Shown here: piece after piece, positions 21,943 to 34,670 of the stretch
Layout of the letters: each line of letters begins with the position of its first letter
Position numbering within the stretch: position 1 is the stretch's first letter
Assembly (NCBI RefSeq): GCF_031143425.1
Contig: NC_090444.1
Location: 61,623,533-61,687,532 of the forward strand
Origin: Pleurodeles waltl
Taxonomy: Eukaryota; Chordata; Amphibia; Caudata; Salamandridae
Length of the DNA: 64,000 nt
Direction: 5' to 3'
Notes under the pieces: generated by a model
The model's input: the letters and a program-made list of their open reading frames with translations, nothing else
What the model was told of the DNA's origin: nothing
Database searches by the model: none
Program-made: the position numbers and the translations under genes

Positions 21943-23880
21943 GGACTGATACAGTAGAGAGCTCCTCCTTCACATGCTCCCTGGGGTGTACTCCGCCCAA
22001 GTGATTCACTGGTTGCGTGGCCACCTCACTCAGTGTCAGAACGGACACGGTTTCCAATCCTTGCCATTACCTACACGTACATCTTCCCCGATCCAGTCCT
22101 TACCCGTGAGATGCCCTCTCTTCCTGGCAGACCTTATTCCCTGGCCAACTCACAGTACTTCCCCCAACATGGCCGCCGTTACCCAGGCACCCCTACAAAG
22201 GGGAAGTACACACACAACACATTCTGCAATACCAAGCAAACCACTGCAAAAAGAACCACATGTAATGAATCCCTCCCCCAAGGGATGGGTGAGGAGATCA
22301 CAGCACTGTATCAGGGAAGACTTGGACCTGGAGTAATGAAATTTACCGGTAAGTAACTGGAGCATTCGCTGGCAGACGAGGATTTTGGGTGCTGCTGTCT
22401 TGGTTTAACAAGAGACCTGATAGCAATGACCTGTAGGTGGAAAGAGCAGCTCTGAAAACAAGGTGCTCCATGAAGACAAGGTGCCAAGGTAGAAAGGCAG
22501 TGTCAGTCAACAGGAAGGCAAGGAGCCCACACAGGTGAGTAAACATGTGTGAGAACCAAGACAGAGCTGGAGACTCACCAGAGTGTACACCGCAGCAGCG
22601 GGCCCGCAGGGGCGTGGCTTGATCCGTAAGATTGCGGGGGGGGGGGGGGGTGACCTCAGATTTCCCAATTACCACCCTGGGATATCTTGTAGCAAAAACA
22701 TACTTTATATAAGAAGCAGGACGTGAGGTGGGGGGCTTTAGAAGCAATGGAAAGAGAGAGGAGGGCAGATTTTAAAAGGTACCTAAAACTCCATATTTTT
22801 CAAACTAATCAACATGTTAAAGCCTTCATAACCGAGACCAGAGAGAGTGTGTGTTTTGTTAGTGTGGCAGGTAAAAATTCCAAGTGACATCCGACAGACA
22901 CTTCATCATTTCCGATTTAAAGCACTTGTAGCCAACTATTTATTAAAGAATACATTTTTAGGGGGGTGTAACACCCCAAACAACCCCCCCTCCTGGGCAC
23001 TAGCAAGACGTTTGGTGGAGTAGGCGAAGCACTCACTCTGCCTGCCATAAATCTCAGTGCACCCCAGGGTCATACAAGTGAGCCCGTAATCCGTGTATAA
23101 AAACTCATCTCTACTTTTCTTATTACAGGAGACTTGTGACATCTCTAGTCACGTGTAAAAAGAAAATGCTGTGGTTGCTGAATGTTAACAAGTTATTACA
23201 GTTGAATTGTGATGCCATAAGATCAGCTCCCAGAGCCGGCAGCCAAGGAGAAGGCAGGTCCTTACAGCTGCAGTTTAAACAGGGAAAATGAGAGAATGTT
23301 TTCATTATTCCAATCTGTTTTCAAAACCAAAGAGTGATCGATATGGTCCGTGATAGCAAAGATGGACACTCTGCCTGTTTCTACGTATTCTGAGTTGCAG
23401 CATTTTTTAATCTGATTTACATTACACTGATCCTATTATTATTTTTTTTGGCCACAAATTACCAAATGATTTTAGGTGTATTTAACTTTGCACTACAGAT
23501 TTTACTTTTATTCATGGTTGCAAGCATGCTATTGCTTTTATATAAAACAAGACATGAAAGATGAAAGCCAGTTGTGGGAAGTGGGATGATGGGACCATGT
23601 ATTATAAGAAATAAAATATCCCCCCTTGTACGCTGAAGATACTACAGGTCATCTTGGAGTACTAGGACCACATAAAGGAAAGAAGCCGAACTCCGACTTC
23701 AGCCTCGTAGGGGCATGGAAGCCCACGCTCCCCTGCAATGTCCTTATAATTTATGGCACTTTATTCCATATATTGTACTGACGAATTTGTATAGTGCTCA
23801 ACACCGTGTTGAGGCCGCGCGGCGCTGTAATGGGCTGTGCTTGGCAGGCTGAGTTCTGCACCCCCCACCACGGGTGGATA
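21943..23880. other. Unassigned region
   Basis: No supported gene. It contains a run of 15 G (22636-22650). Short frames lack family features. Confidence 0.4.
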
Positions 23881-24141
23881 TGAAGGATGAGCTGCCGCCC
23901 CGGCCCGGCTGTGGTCTCTGCCGGGAGCTCCAGCTCGAGATGCCCGGATGTGAGCAGATCAATCTTGCGCTGCGGAGATGTCGTGTCTGCGGGAAGAGCC
24001 GGGCAGCATCTTGATGGAATATCCTCCCTCGGGCTATTTCCTCAGTTCTGCTTCAGCTTTCGAGGGAGTTCAGTGTTCGCCTCCCGACGCTCAAGCCATC
24101 TATTAGAAAGTGCGAGCACAGCGCCCAGACCTTGCTTTCCC
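23881..24141. other. CpG-rich segment upstream of a ZNF143-like motif
   Basis: About 260 bp of GC- and CpG-rich sequence precede a TTTGCATTCTGGGGCTTGTA motif. Promoter-like composition, but no transcript or exon can be argued. Confidence 0.3.
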
Positions 24142-24215
24142 TTTGCATTCTGGGGCTTGTAGTCCTGCCGTTAAAGAACAGAGAAAACAGCTCTCCGAGT
24201 ACCAGAATGCAAATT
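24142..24215. repeat. Hairpin with ZNF143/THAP11-like motif (A)
   Basis: The left arm TTTGCATTCTGGGGCTTGTA, and its degraded inverse ending ACCAGAATGCAAATT, form a foldback. The minus strand of the left arm matches the vertebrate ACTACAANTCCCAGAATGC motif with one difference. Confidence 0.6.
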
Positions 24216-24939
24216 GTGCGGAGGCGCATGAGAGCTCGGCATCGCAGGCAACATTTTTATACAGCGCCTTATAAGGTGGACACCGGTTTCTAAGCACTAT
24301 AACCACAGCACTCTCATGCTGTTGTGTTTCTGTAATCTCAAGCGGGTGGCAGGCTCCGCTAAATCTCTGGGACTCGACGCTTGCAAGCGCCTAGGTAATG
24401 ACTCCAGCTGGCAGCAGCCGCACTGACCTGCCCAGCTGCCCTGCAGAACATTCGCATTTCCTGTCCTTCTGGACACCCTCAAGCACCTGCTCCACGGTGG
24501 ATCTGCGAGTCCTCAAGGGACCCATGCATTGACATATTCTATAATAAAAGCACACCACATGTAATCAGAAAGCGCCACGAGGCACTGGAGTCATCCAAAG
24601 GCCTCCACAATAGGTGCTGTTGTGACCTAACTCGAAGCGGCTAACGGTGTGGCCCAGGAAGGATGTAGGGCTGAGCGGCCCTTCATCCTTCAAAGATACG
24701 GGGATCCGCAGGGTGCAGACGCAGTCCACGAGCCTTTCGGGCTCCCTTGTCGTCTCCGTGGCTCCTCGGGTCGAAGGACTCGTGCACCCTGCAGAGCTAC
24801 TGAACCGTCCCAGGGGTCTGTCCCCCCACACTGCACTCACATGTGGCCCCCAGTGTGACACGGCCGGTGCAGCGCCCCCCACCTCACCTCCAGAGGGGGC
24901 CACTGGCTGGGACCGAACCGGGGACCGGCAAAACCGGAC
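24216..24939. other. Unassigned region
   Basis: GC-moderate sequence without a recognisable gene. The frame from 24647 runs into the minisatellite and shows no domain. Confidence 0.4.
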
Positions 24940-25233
24940 GTTGAGGTGGGGGCCCGGGGGCCAAAGGGGCCAAACACCCGACAGAAAGAATCAGAAATAT
25001 TACAGCTGTGAAGTGGGGTGCTCGTGGGACCAAATGGGCCAAACACCCGACAGAAAGAACCAGAAATATTACAGCTGTGAGGTGTGGGTCCCGGGGGGCC
25101 AATATTACAGCTGTGAGGTGGGGCCCCGGGGGGCCAAAGGGGCTAAACACCCGACAGAAAGAACCATAAATATTACAGCTGTGAGGTGGGGGCCCCGGAG
25201 GGCCAAACACCCGACAGAAAGAACCAGAATTGA
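24940..25233. repeat. Short minisatellite, ~60-70-bp units, 4-5 degenerate copies
   Basis: Units share ACACCCGACAGAAAGAA, ATATTACAGCTGTGAGGTG and GGCCCCGGGGGGCCAAA, with internal deletions. Confidence 0.85.
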
Positions 25234-25619
25234 GAACAATATCAGAGATTAAAAAAAGAAATGGGGAGGGGTCGAAGGAAGAAAAGAAAGATGGAAAAGG
25301 GAGAAGGATAGAAGGGAGGAATAAAAGACGAATGAAAAGAAGGGAATTAGAAAGAGAAAGGGAAGAAAAAGAGGGGCGGGTGGAGGTAAGAGGAATAAGA
25401 AAAGGAGCAAAGAACGAAGAAGCAAGAATGGAAACGGAAGAGGGGACAGGAAAAGAGAAAAATAGAATAAATGTGAAGAAAACTGAAGGAACAAAGAAAA
25501 GGCGGAGTGTAGGAATGAAAGAATAGAAACAAGGATGAAACGAAGGACAGACTGCAATGAAGAACTGAAGAGGAATGGGAAGAATGAAGGAAAGAACGAA
25601 AAGATGAACTAAGACAAAT
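25234..25619 (+). repeat. Polypurine (GA-rich) tract, left part
   Basis: Almost all purine on the plus strand with few pyrimidines. It continues after a 530-bp insertion. Long polypyrimidine frames on the minus strand are artefacts. Such mirror-rich purine tracts can form triplex (H-) DNA. Confidence 0.85.
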
Positions 25620-26149
25620 GGGGTCATTACGATCTTGGCGGGCGGCATCAGCCACCATGATCTGACCACCATGCGGCTGCCAATGCGGCCGCACCCCTGC
25701 CGCGGCCATTTGGAGATCCCCAGCGGGGATCACGGGCGCAACATAGGAGCCGGCTCCTAATGGAGCCGGTGGTGTTGCGGCCGTGCGACGGGTGCAGTTG
25801 CACCCGTCGCGCTTTTCACTGTCTGCATAGCAGACAGTAAAAAGCTGCATGGGGCCCTGTCAGGGGGCCCCTGAACTGCCCATGCCAGTGGCATGGGCAG
25901 TGCAGGGGCCCCCAGGGGCCCCACGACTCCCCGTTCTGCCAGCCTTTTCCTGGCAGTGCAAACTGCGGTCGGGGACTCGTAATCCCCTGGGCAGCGCTGC
26001 CCAGGCGGATTATCACCGCCAGGGCAAAAGTGGCGGTATACCGCCAGTCCCAGCGGTGCGACCGCGGCGCTTCCGCCGCAGTCGTAATACGCCTGGAAGC
26101 ACCGCCAGCCTGTTGGCGGTACTTCCGTTGTTTTAGCCAAAATGACCCC
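25620..26149. mobile_element. Harbinger-like non-autonomous insertion in the purine tract
   Basis: The ends GGGGTCATTACGATCTTGG and (reverse complement) GGGGTCATTTTGGCTAAAAC form a short inverted repeat. The interior has GGCGG/CCGCC words and short palindromes like the subterminal parts of the Harbinger element. It splits the GA-rich tract cleanly. Flanks CAAAT and CAAAA may be a duplication, but this is weak. Confidence 0.6.
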
Positions 26150-26480
26150 CAAAATGACAGAAAGATCAAAAGAAGAAACGGAATGGAATGAAAGAAGATG
26201 GCAAAAAGGAAAGAAAGATGAAACGGAAAGAAGAAAAGAAAGACTATTAAAAAGTAAAAAAAGAAAGATAAGGAAGAGAGAATGATGGAGGCAAGGAAAA
26301 GAGGAAAAGAAAGCACAGAAGCGAGAAAGAAGACAGGAGAGCGCTCATTCTTTTAAAGTCCCCTCTCCCAGCCACGCGTGCGCGCCCAGGCGCAGGAAGA
26401 AACAAGGGCTGTGATGAATGGAAACCAAAATGTCCAAAGTGGGAGAGATCTAAAAAAAGAGAAACTAAAAGGAATCGATG
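26150..26480 (+). repeat. Polypurine tract, right part
   Basis: GAAAGAAGAAAAGAAAG-type sequence resumes after the insertion and fades near 26480. Confidence 0.8.
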
Positions 26481-26777
26481 AGAAATCATGAAAGGAGACG
26501 GAGCAGAAACAGGCTTTGGCAAAGTCAATAGGTGTGCCTTTCTGTTTCAAAAGAAAGGGGCTGACTGCTGAGGCTGGGTATGATATTGGAAGGGGTAGGT
26601 CTGCTGAGAGCCTGTAACCGGGGGGTGGGGGAGTTCTGTGGCACACACAAGAACCCAATGTCAGGGCCCCCCAGTGTACGCACAGGCAGTTGTGCAGTTG
26701 TGAGCACAAGAAGCTAAGCGTACAGCCACAATGTGGATGCACACCCAGACATGGGTCATGTGCAGCTGAAGTCGTGT
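26481..26777. other. Unassigned spacer before the 42-bp array
   Basis: Nothing recognised. Confidence 0.4.
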
Positions 26778-29700
26778 CTGCACCCTGGAGGTGGCTGCAC
26801 ACAGACAGGTGAGAGCCACACGTACCCTAGAGGTGGCTGCACACAGACAGGTGGGGGCCACACGTGCACCCTAGAGGTGGCTGCACACAGACAGGTGGGG
26901 GCCACACGTGCACCCTAGAGGTGGCTGCACACAGACAGGTGGGGGCCACACGTGCACCCTGGAGGTGGCTGCACACAGACAGGCGGGTGCCACACGCACC
27001 CTAGAGGTGGCTGCACACAGACATGTGGGAGCCACAGGTACCCTAGAGGCCGTTGCACACAGACAGGGGGGGGCACATGCACCCTGGAGGTGGCAGCACA
27101 CAGACAGGCGGGTGCCACACGTACCCTAGAGGCGGCTGCACACAGACAGGTGGGAGCCACACATGCACCCTGGAGATGGCTGCACACAGACAGGTGGGTG
27201 CCACATGCACCCTAGAGGTGGCTGCACACAGACAGGCGGGTGCCACACGTACCCTAGAGGCGGCTGCACACAGACAGGTGGGAGCCACACGTACCCTAGA
27301 GGTGGCTGCACACAGACAGGTGGGGGCCACATGCACCCTGGAGGTGGCTGCACATGGACAGGCGGGTGCCACACGCACCCTAGAGGTGGCTGCACATGGA
27401 CAGGTGGGTGCCACACGTGCACCCTAGAGGTGGCTGGAGCCACACATGCACCCTGGAGGTGGCTGCACACAGACAGGTGGGAGCTGCACACATGCACCCT
27501 GGAGGTGGCTACACACAGACAGGTGGGTGCCACACGTGCCCGAGAGGTGGCTGTACACAGACAGGTGGGTGCCACATGCACCCTAGAGGTGGCTGCACAC
27601 AGACAGGTGTTAGTCATACATGCACCCTAGAGGTGGTTGCACACAGACAGGTGGGAGCCATACATGCATCCTAGAGGTGGCTGTGGCTACACATGCACCC
27701 TAGTGGCGGCTGCACACTGACAAGTGGGAGCTGCACACATGCACCCTAGAGGTGGCTGCACACAGACAGGTGGGTGCCACACATGCACTCTGGAGGTGGC
27801 TGCACACAGACAGGTGGGTGCCACACATGCCCTAGAGGTGGCTGCACACAGACAGGTAGGAGCTGCACACATGAATTCTAGATGTGGCTGCACACAGACA
27901 GGTGAGTGCCACACGTACCCTAGAGGTGGCTGCACAGACAGATGGGAGCTGCACACATGAACCCTACAGGTGGCTGCACACAGACAGGTACGAGCTGCAC
28001 ACGTGCACCCTGGAGGTGACTGCCTAGAGATTGGTGTAGCAACACACATGCACCCTGGAGGTGGCTGCACACAGACAGGCGGGAGCCTCACATGCACCCT
28101 GGAGGTGGCTGCACACAGACAGGTGGGTGCCACACGTGCACCCTGGAGGTGGCTGGAGCCACGCATGCACCCTGGAGGTAGCTGCACACAGACAGGTGGG
28201 AGACATACAGGCACCCTAGAGGTGGCTGGAGCCACACATGCACCCTGGAGGTGGCTGCACACAGACAGGTGGGTGCCACATGCACCCTGGAGGTGCCACA
28301 GACAGGTGGGTGCCACATGCACCCTGGAGGTGGCTGCACACAGACAGGTGGGAGACACATGTGCCCTAGAGGTGGCTGCACACAGGCAGGTGGGTGCCAC
28401 ATGCACCCTAGAGGTGGCTGCACACAGACAGGTGGGAGCTACACATGCACCCTGGAGATGGCTGCACACAGACAGGTGGGTGCCACATGCACCCTAGAGG
28501 TGGCTGCACACAGGCAGGTGGGAGCCACATGTACCCTAGAGGTGGCTGCACACAGACAGGTGGGTGCCACTCGTACCCTAGAGGTGGCTGCACACAGACA
28601 GGTGGGAGCCACACGTACCCTAGAGGTGGCTGCACACAGACAGGTGGGTGCCACACGTACCCTAGAGGTGGCTGCATATGGACAGGTAGGAGCCTCACAT
28701 GCACCCTGGAGGTGGCTGCACACAGACAGGTGGGAGCTGCACACATGCAACCTGGAGGTGGCTGCACACAGACAGACGGGAGCCTCACATGCACCCTGGA
28801 CGTGGCTGCACACAGACAGGTGGGAGCCATACATGCACCCTAGAGGTGGATGGAGCCACGCATGCACCCTGGAGGTGGCTGCACACAGACAGGTGGGTGC
28901 CACATGCACCCTGGAGGTGCCACAGACAGGTGGGTGCCACAGGCACCCTAGAGGTGGCTGCACACAGGCAGGTGGGTGCCACACATACCCTAGAGGTGGC
29001 TGCACACAGACAGGTGGGAGCCACACATACCCTAGAGGTGGCTGCACACAGACAGGTGGGAGCTGCACACATGCACCCTGGAGGTGGCTGCACACAGACA
29101 GGTGGGAGCCTAACATGCACCCTGGAGGTGGCTGCACACAGACAGGTGGGAGCCATACATGCACCCTAGAGGTGGCTGGAGCCACACATGCACCCTGGAG
29201 GTGGCTGCACACAGACAGGTGGGTGCCACATGCACCCTGGAGGTGCCACAGACAGGTGGGTGCCACATGCACCCTGGAGGTGGCTGCACACAGACAGGTG
29301 GGAGACACACGTGCCCTAGAGGTGGCTGCACACAGGCAGGTGGGTGCCACATGCACCCTAGAGGTGGCTGCACACAGACAGGTGGGAGCCACACATGCAC
29401 CCTGGAGGTGGCTGCACACAGACAGGTGGGTGCCACATGCACCCTAGAGGTGGCTGCACACAGGCAGGTGGGAGCCACACGTACCCTAGAGGTGGCTGCA
29501 CACAGACAGGTGGGTGCCACACGCACCCTAGAGGTGGCTGCACACAGACAGGTGGGAGCCACACGTACCCTAGAGGTGGATGCACACAGACAGGTGGGTG
29601 CCACACGTACCCTAGAGGTGGCTGCACACAGACAGGTGGGTGCCACACGTACCCTAGAGGTGGCTGCATATGGACAGGTAGGAGCCTCACATGCACCCTG

Positions 29701-30614
29701 GAGGTGGCTGCACACAGACAGGTGGGTGACACACGTGCGCTAGAGGTGGCTGCACACAGACAGGTGGGAGCTGCACACATGCACCCTGGAGGTGGCTGCA
29801 CACAGACAGATGGGAGCCTCACATGCACCCTGGAGGTGGCTGCACACAGACAGGTGGGAGCCATACATGCACCCTAGAGGTGGCTGGAGCCACACATGCA
29901 CCCTGGAGGTGGCTGCACACAGACAGGTGGGTGCCACATGCACCCTGGAGGTGCCACAGACAGGTGGGTGCCACATGCACCCTGGAGGTGGCTGCACACA
30001 GACAGGTGGGTGACACACGTGCCCTAGAGGTGGCTGCACACAGGCAGGTGGGTGGCACATGCACCCTAGAGGTGGCTGCACACAGACAGGTGGGAGCCAC
30101 AAATGCACCCTGGAGGTGGATGCACACAGACAGGTGGGTGCCACATGCACCCTAGAGGTGGTTGCACACAGGCAGGTGAGTGCCACACGTACCCTAGAGG
30201 TGGCTGCACACAGACAGGTGGGAGCCACACGTACTCTAGAGGTGGCTGCACACAGACAGGTGGGAGCTGCACACATGCACCCTGGAGGTGGCTGCACACG
30301 GACAGGCGGGAGCCTCACATGCACCCTGGAGGTGGCTGCACACAGACAGGTGGGAGCCATACATGTACCCTAGAGGTGGCTGGAGCCACACATGCACCCT
30401 GGAGGTGGCTGCACACAGACAGGTGGGTGCCACACGTACCCTAGAGGTGGCTGCACAAAGACAAGTGGGTGCCACACGTACCCTAGAGGTGGCTGCACAC
30501 AGACAGGTGGGTGCCTCACATACCCTAGAGGAGGCTGCACACAGACAGGTGGGTGCCACACGTACCCTAGAAGTGGCTACATATGGACAGGTAGGAGCCA
30601 CACATGCACCCAAG
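26778..30614. repeat. 42-bp minisatellite array, about 90 units
   Basis: Unit: ACCCTAGAGGTGGCTGCA, CACAGACAGGTGGG, (T/A)GCCACAC and variable ends. 42 bp is 14 codons, so several frames on both strands stay open (up to 398 residues plus, 326 minus) with peptides such as GGCTQTGGSHTYPR. These are artefacts. Truncated units lacking 'GCTGCACACA' recur at about 28283, 28909, 29234 and 29944, marking larger duplicated blocks. Confidence 0.96.
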
Positions 30615-31167
30615 GCATGTCTGCCCGCTGGAGGCCTCTTAGAGGGACTTTTGGATGCACGCCAGATCTCCCTTCACCCTGAATGTGCTGGAAGAGCCTG
30701 CAAACATCACCTCGTTACACGTTTTAGGTGCTAGTAAATCTTGGGCTCATATCTCAGCCTCCAGATTCTCTAGAACCAGACGTGAGCTGTTTTACCTGTC
30801 ACTCCTCCAGGACATGAACATAAGGTCCTGACGGGCAATGCTCTTCATTATGCAGCACTAATGAGTCATATAGTGCCTGGACCGAAGTCTATAGCCCTTC
30901 CTGGAGTAAGCAATGACGTATCACCCACACTACCACACGAGTCAAGTGTCAGAGGGAGCCTTGGCCACACAACTGCGGTACACCAGAATCTCCCAGAATC
31001 CCTTCTCTGCCCCGGGATGCAGAGATGTAAGTTTGTATGTGTAGGGTAGTGTCAGGGCGCAAACCAAGCTATAAGGCCTCGGAGCGCTGTACATGGTCAG
31101 AGAGAAGCTTAAAGTCGGCGATTGATAGGAGAGGAAGCAGAGAAATCCCAACACTGGCAAGCAACAG
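30615..31167. other. Unassigned spacer
   Basis: No recognised feature. Confidence 0.4.
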
Positions 31168-31418
31168 AGGTCAGAGTAGTGAATTCAGGAGGCACACACC
31201 TGCTTACGACCAGAGTCGAGTTCAGAGGTGCCCTAAAAGTGCTGAATTCAGGAGGCACACACCTGCTTACATCCAGAGTCGAGTTCAGAGGTGCCCTCGA
31301 GTGCTGAATTCAGGAGGCACACACCTGCTTACGACCAGAGTCGAGTTCAGAGGTCAGAGTGCTGAATTCAGGAGGCACCCACCTGCGTACGACCAGAGTG
31401 GAGTTCAGAGGTGCCCTC
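31168..31418. repeat. ~62-bp minisatellite, 4 units
   Basis: Units share GCTGAATTCAGGAGGCACAC, ACCTGCTTACGACCAGAGTC and GAGTTCAGAGGTGCCCTC. Each holds an EcoRI site (GAATTC). Confidence 0.9.
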
Positions 31419-31760
31419 ATCTGAGTGACTGGGGAGGCTTCTTGAAAAGCCGCGGCTTTCCATGACATGATGGAGGCACAGGCTGAGAATCATCTCAATG
31501 ACCCGTGCAGGGAACGCAGAGGTGCCGAGGTGGGGGTGGGGGAGCCCCAGTATCAGAGGTAGGATTACTGCAGGCGGTGGTATCAGGGCAGTGTCAAGGT
31601 AGCCAAGGGGAGGTAACCTGTCTGTGCTTTCCCTCCCCCTTTATAGGATCCATGCAGCTGCACCCAGCTCAGTGGGTTCATGACAAGCATCCTCAAGCCA
31701 GTGGTGCCAATGTGAGCCCCATGGCACCTAGTGTTATAAAAGGCTCAGCAGAGGAGCAGG
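31419..31760. other. Unassigned spacer
   Basis: Nothing recognised. Confidence 0.4.
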
Positions 31761-32027
31761 GTGAACCCCCTACACCCTGATAGGCCTGCCCCTCAAACTG
31801 CACAAAATCCTCCAGCTCACCCTTCAATCAGTAAACCAGAGATGGCCTCCCTCCAGCTTAAGCAGCTAGATCTGAAGATGCTCAAGGCTAGGGATGCTAC
31901 CCGAGAGGTGTGGAGGTGGAGGGAGGTGGGGGCCACTAGGCTGATACAGGTTGAGGAAGTCAGGGAGAGACGAGAAGAGAGCGACGGAGAGACCCATAAA
32001 AGAGAGAAGCTAAGCCTAGGCATCTGA
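31761..32027 (+). pseudogene. Possible retroelement gag N-terminal remnant
   Basis: An 88-residue frame has a charged, coiled-coil-like stretch (MASLQLKQLDLKMLKARD, then QVEEVRERREESDGETHK) similar in character to the N-terminal coiled coil of the Gypsy gag at 12254-12130. No capsid or zinc knuckle follows. It may be chance charged sequence. Confidence 0.25.
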
Positions 32028-32690
32028 AAGACCTGATGCCAACATGGACTCTCCACGCTGACACTGCCCCACCCTGATCCGTCACCCATAGGGACCTGAC
32101 GGGCACACCACTTGGAGCTAACATGTGTGTGTGGTTGACGTGTTTTGAGCTGAAATGTGAGATGCAGAAGTTGAATGACGAGGAGAAGACGGCTTCTCTA
32201 TAGAGCTGTTCCCTCCCTTATTGGAAAGGAGGTAGTTTTACAAAGGTCTGTGAGTGGCTCCAAGAAGTATAACCACATCTGAAGTTTGGGCTAACTCCAG
32301 CTCAGTGCCTTAAAACTTTTAAGAATACTTCTTATTGGTGTAAATAGGAAGGAAACCTTCCCTTTAAGTTAGCCCAGGGGAGGTGCTCATGAAAATGAGT
32401 GCCCAGAGACCTCCAGACTTTGAACTTTGATTGCAAACTGACCCCTTATTTAGGTGGTGGAATTGTTTAAGAGCCAGAATTGTCCACCCTTTGCACTGAA
32501 TTCCCTGGAGTTTCTGAGAGGATCTTAACAAGTCTTTCCAGAGCATTCACCCAAGGTGGTATTCATTGCACTTTGCAGCCGGTACCAAGGTGATCAGAGT
32601 TCCTTTGACCTTCCAATCTATAGAAAAGCGCGTAGAAAACTGTCATGTTTATTGGATAACGACATCAGTGACATCATGAATGATGTCATT
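32028..32690. other. Unassigned region
   Basis: Nothing recognised. Confidence 0.4.
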
Positions 32691-33100
32691 TGAGATGGGA
32701 TGAGTGATGGAATTGTGACGCCATAAGCAGTGGGTGGCAAGGGTGTAAGGTTTAGATAGCTCAGTAAACTATAACTGATGTGTTTTAGTTACATTTTGTA
32801 TTATTTCAGCACCTAACTATAATGTCTCTAGAACCTTTGTTTTTAGTGAAGTTCTGTTTTTTTGTAAGATAATATTTTGTACTATATCTAACTATAGCAT
32901 CAGTTTAACCTTTGTTTTTTTCAGTGACTTTATATTGATAGATATTCACTGAAAAACCAAAGGTTAAAGAGACATTATAATCAGGATGAATAATATCTCA
33001 TTTCCCATTAATATATATATATATTCATATACACATATTTATAAATATAAATATTTATATATAGCCCAATGGCTTTCACCTCTGGGTAGTTAGAGTTAGG
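32691..33100. repeat. Foldback-rich AT repeat family, copy 1
   Basis: Contains a hairpin with 22-23-base arms (32905-32927 TTAACCTTTGTTTTTTTCAG type, inverse 32945-32966) and words such as ACTATAACTG and TTTTTCAGTGA that recur at 34370-34590 and 49400-50320. An AT microsatellite lies at 33009-33065. Confidence 0.65.
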
Positions 33101-33930
33101 GCCTCATTTACATAGGAAAACCATTTTTGGTTTGCTACTAATTTTGGCTCTGTTTGAGGAATCTTCATGAAACTTTACATAAAAAGTTAATCCACTTCAG
33201 CTACTTTCTAGAAAGTTTCAGAGTGATATTTCAAGGGGGGGGGGGGCTGAAAAAACGTGGGTGGGGGCAAAATGTGTTTTCCCCATGTAATTTTTCGTAG
33301 GAACACTAGGCACAGCCAACATGACTGAACGGAATTACACCAAATTTGGCATAAAGCTAGATCTTGGTCCAGAAAGCATGCTTTTCATGATTTGGTGAAA
33401 CACTGTCCAGTAGTCTTTGAGAAATGAAAGCTCAACATTTATGTATATCTGATGCACAGTTCCACCGTGGCTCTACCGTGGTAGATCCACAGATCAGTGG
33501 GCTCAAGTGTGTGTTATGATTGGCTGGCTGCAACCCGAAGGCAAAATGGCAGCCTCCATCTCAGAATTCCTGGACTTGGTCCCTGAGTCCTACAGTCCTT
33601 AAGATACAAGTGGGCATGGTAGGTGTACCCTGACCCCCTGGGCCATGTGTGGGGCTCCCAGAGGGACCCCCACCAGGGTCAAATTTGTTAAAAAAGGTTT
33701 TCTTTGGAGTTTCTTGGGCCTGTGGATCCAAACAAAGCCGCAATGCAGCTCCCCGGGGGAATCGTGGTGGATCCATGGCACAAAAATGAAAAAAGGGGGT
33801 TGGGCCAAGTGCCCCGGTGTTGGGTGCAGAACCTGGCCAAGGCCAATGGACTTTTTTGTTTATGTTTAAAAAAATCTTAGAATGGCGGTGAAAAAAAATA
33901 AAGTTAAAGTGATGTTATAGTTAGGAATTG
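33101..33930. other. Diverged interspersed repeat, unclassified
   Basis: Contains GGAATTACACCAAATTTGGC and similar words that I associate with abundant salamander repeats, but cannot classify. A run of 12 G lies at 33235-33246. No coding support. Confidence 0.35.
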
Positions 33931-34091
33931 CACCCATATCTTACTTTACATTAATAAAACCTCCTGACCTTAGGAAACGCCTCAGGACCTGGCTCTTCGA
34001 GCAGTAGCATCCCCGACCCCCCCCCAGCACCTTGAGACCCTTCCGGGTGAGTAGCACGCTCAACAAATTGATTGATTGATTGATTGATTGA
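33931..34091 (+). mobile_element. 5'-truncated L2-type LINE with (ATTG)n tail
   Basis: After the ORF2 stop the UTR has CACCTTGAGACCCTTCCGGG and TGAGTAG, then ends in (ATTG)6 (about 34067-34091). It is inserted in the foldback-rich repeat. Confidence 0.75.
33966..34007 (+). pseudogene. L2-clade LINE ORF2 C-terminus
   Basis: The frame reads DLRKRLRTWLFEQ then TAG. This is the conserved R-LKTWLF-type end of L2/CR1-group reverse-transcriptase proteins. It lies directly before a matching 3' UTR and (ATTG)n tail. 5'-truncated, as usual for LINE copies. Confidence 0.75.
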
Positions 34092-34595
34092 ACCTTAAAA
34101 TTCACAGAAAAAATTCAAAGGTTCAAGGGGCGTTATAATTTGACGAAATGTCAGTTAAAATGTAACGTTCAAAGTAACAAAACACTGAAATTTACCAGGT
34201 ATAGTTATCGCATAACTATAACGTATGCCCTAAACTAAATATCGCTCACACCCGTGTAATGCGCTGCTTCTAACCCCACATTTCACATCACTCATGACAG
34301 GTTCAGTGAATGCATCGCTAACATCCCTCGTGGCTTCTGAAATGACATCATTGATGGCAACGTTGTGCATGGCGGATGCGTGAGCTATAGTTACTATAGG
34401 GCACGAGTTATAGTAACTTCAAATAACTATAACTGGTGAATTTAGTGGTTAAAATGTCATCTGTTAGCTGACACTTTCACCCAACTGTAACACCCCATTA
34501 ACCTTTGGTTTTTCAGTGAATTTCTACATTGTTTAAATATAAAACTACAATTTCTATCTATAATATAACTCTGTTTGTTTTTTTATCACTGAATA
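34092..34595. repeat. Foldback-rich AT repeat family, copy 2 (uninterrupted at MITE site)
   Basis: Aligns with 49450-50300: TATAACTGG.GAATTT, TTAGCTGACA.TTTCACC and TTTTTCAGTGAATTTCT. It lacks the 604-bp insertion found in that copy. Confidence 0.65.
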
Positions 34596-34617
34596 TATAT
34601 ATGTGTGTGTGTGTGTG

Positions 34618-34651
<34 letters not shown>

Positions 34652-34670
34652 TATATACACCCACACAAAG
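34596..34670. repeat. TG/TA microsatellite
   Basis: (TA)n(TG)n(TA)n dinucleotide tract. Confidence 0.95.

Noticed and set aside
24884..25672. 262-residue minus-strand frame rich in Phe, Ser and Leu
   Set aside because: Translation of the polypyrimidine strand plus a minisatellite; low complexity.
28251..29447. 398-residue plus-strand open frame and 326-residue minus frame
   Set aside because: Product of the 42-bp array (14 codons per unit); no start context, domain or introns.
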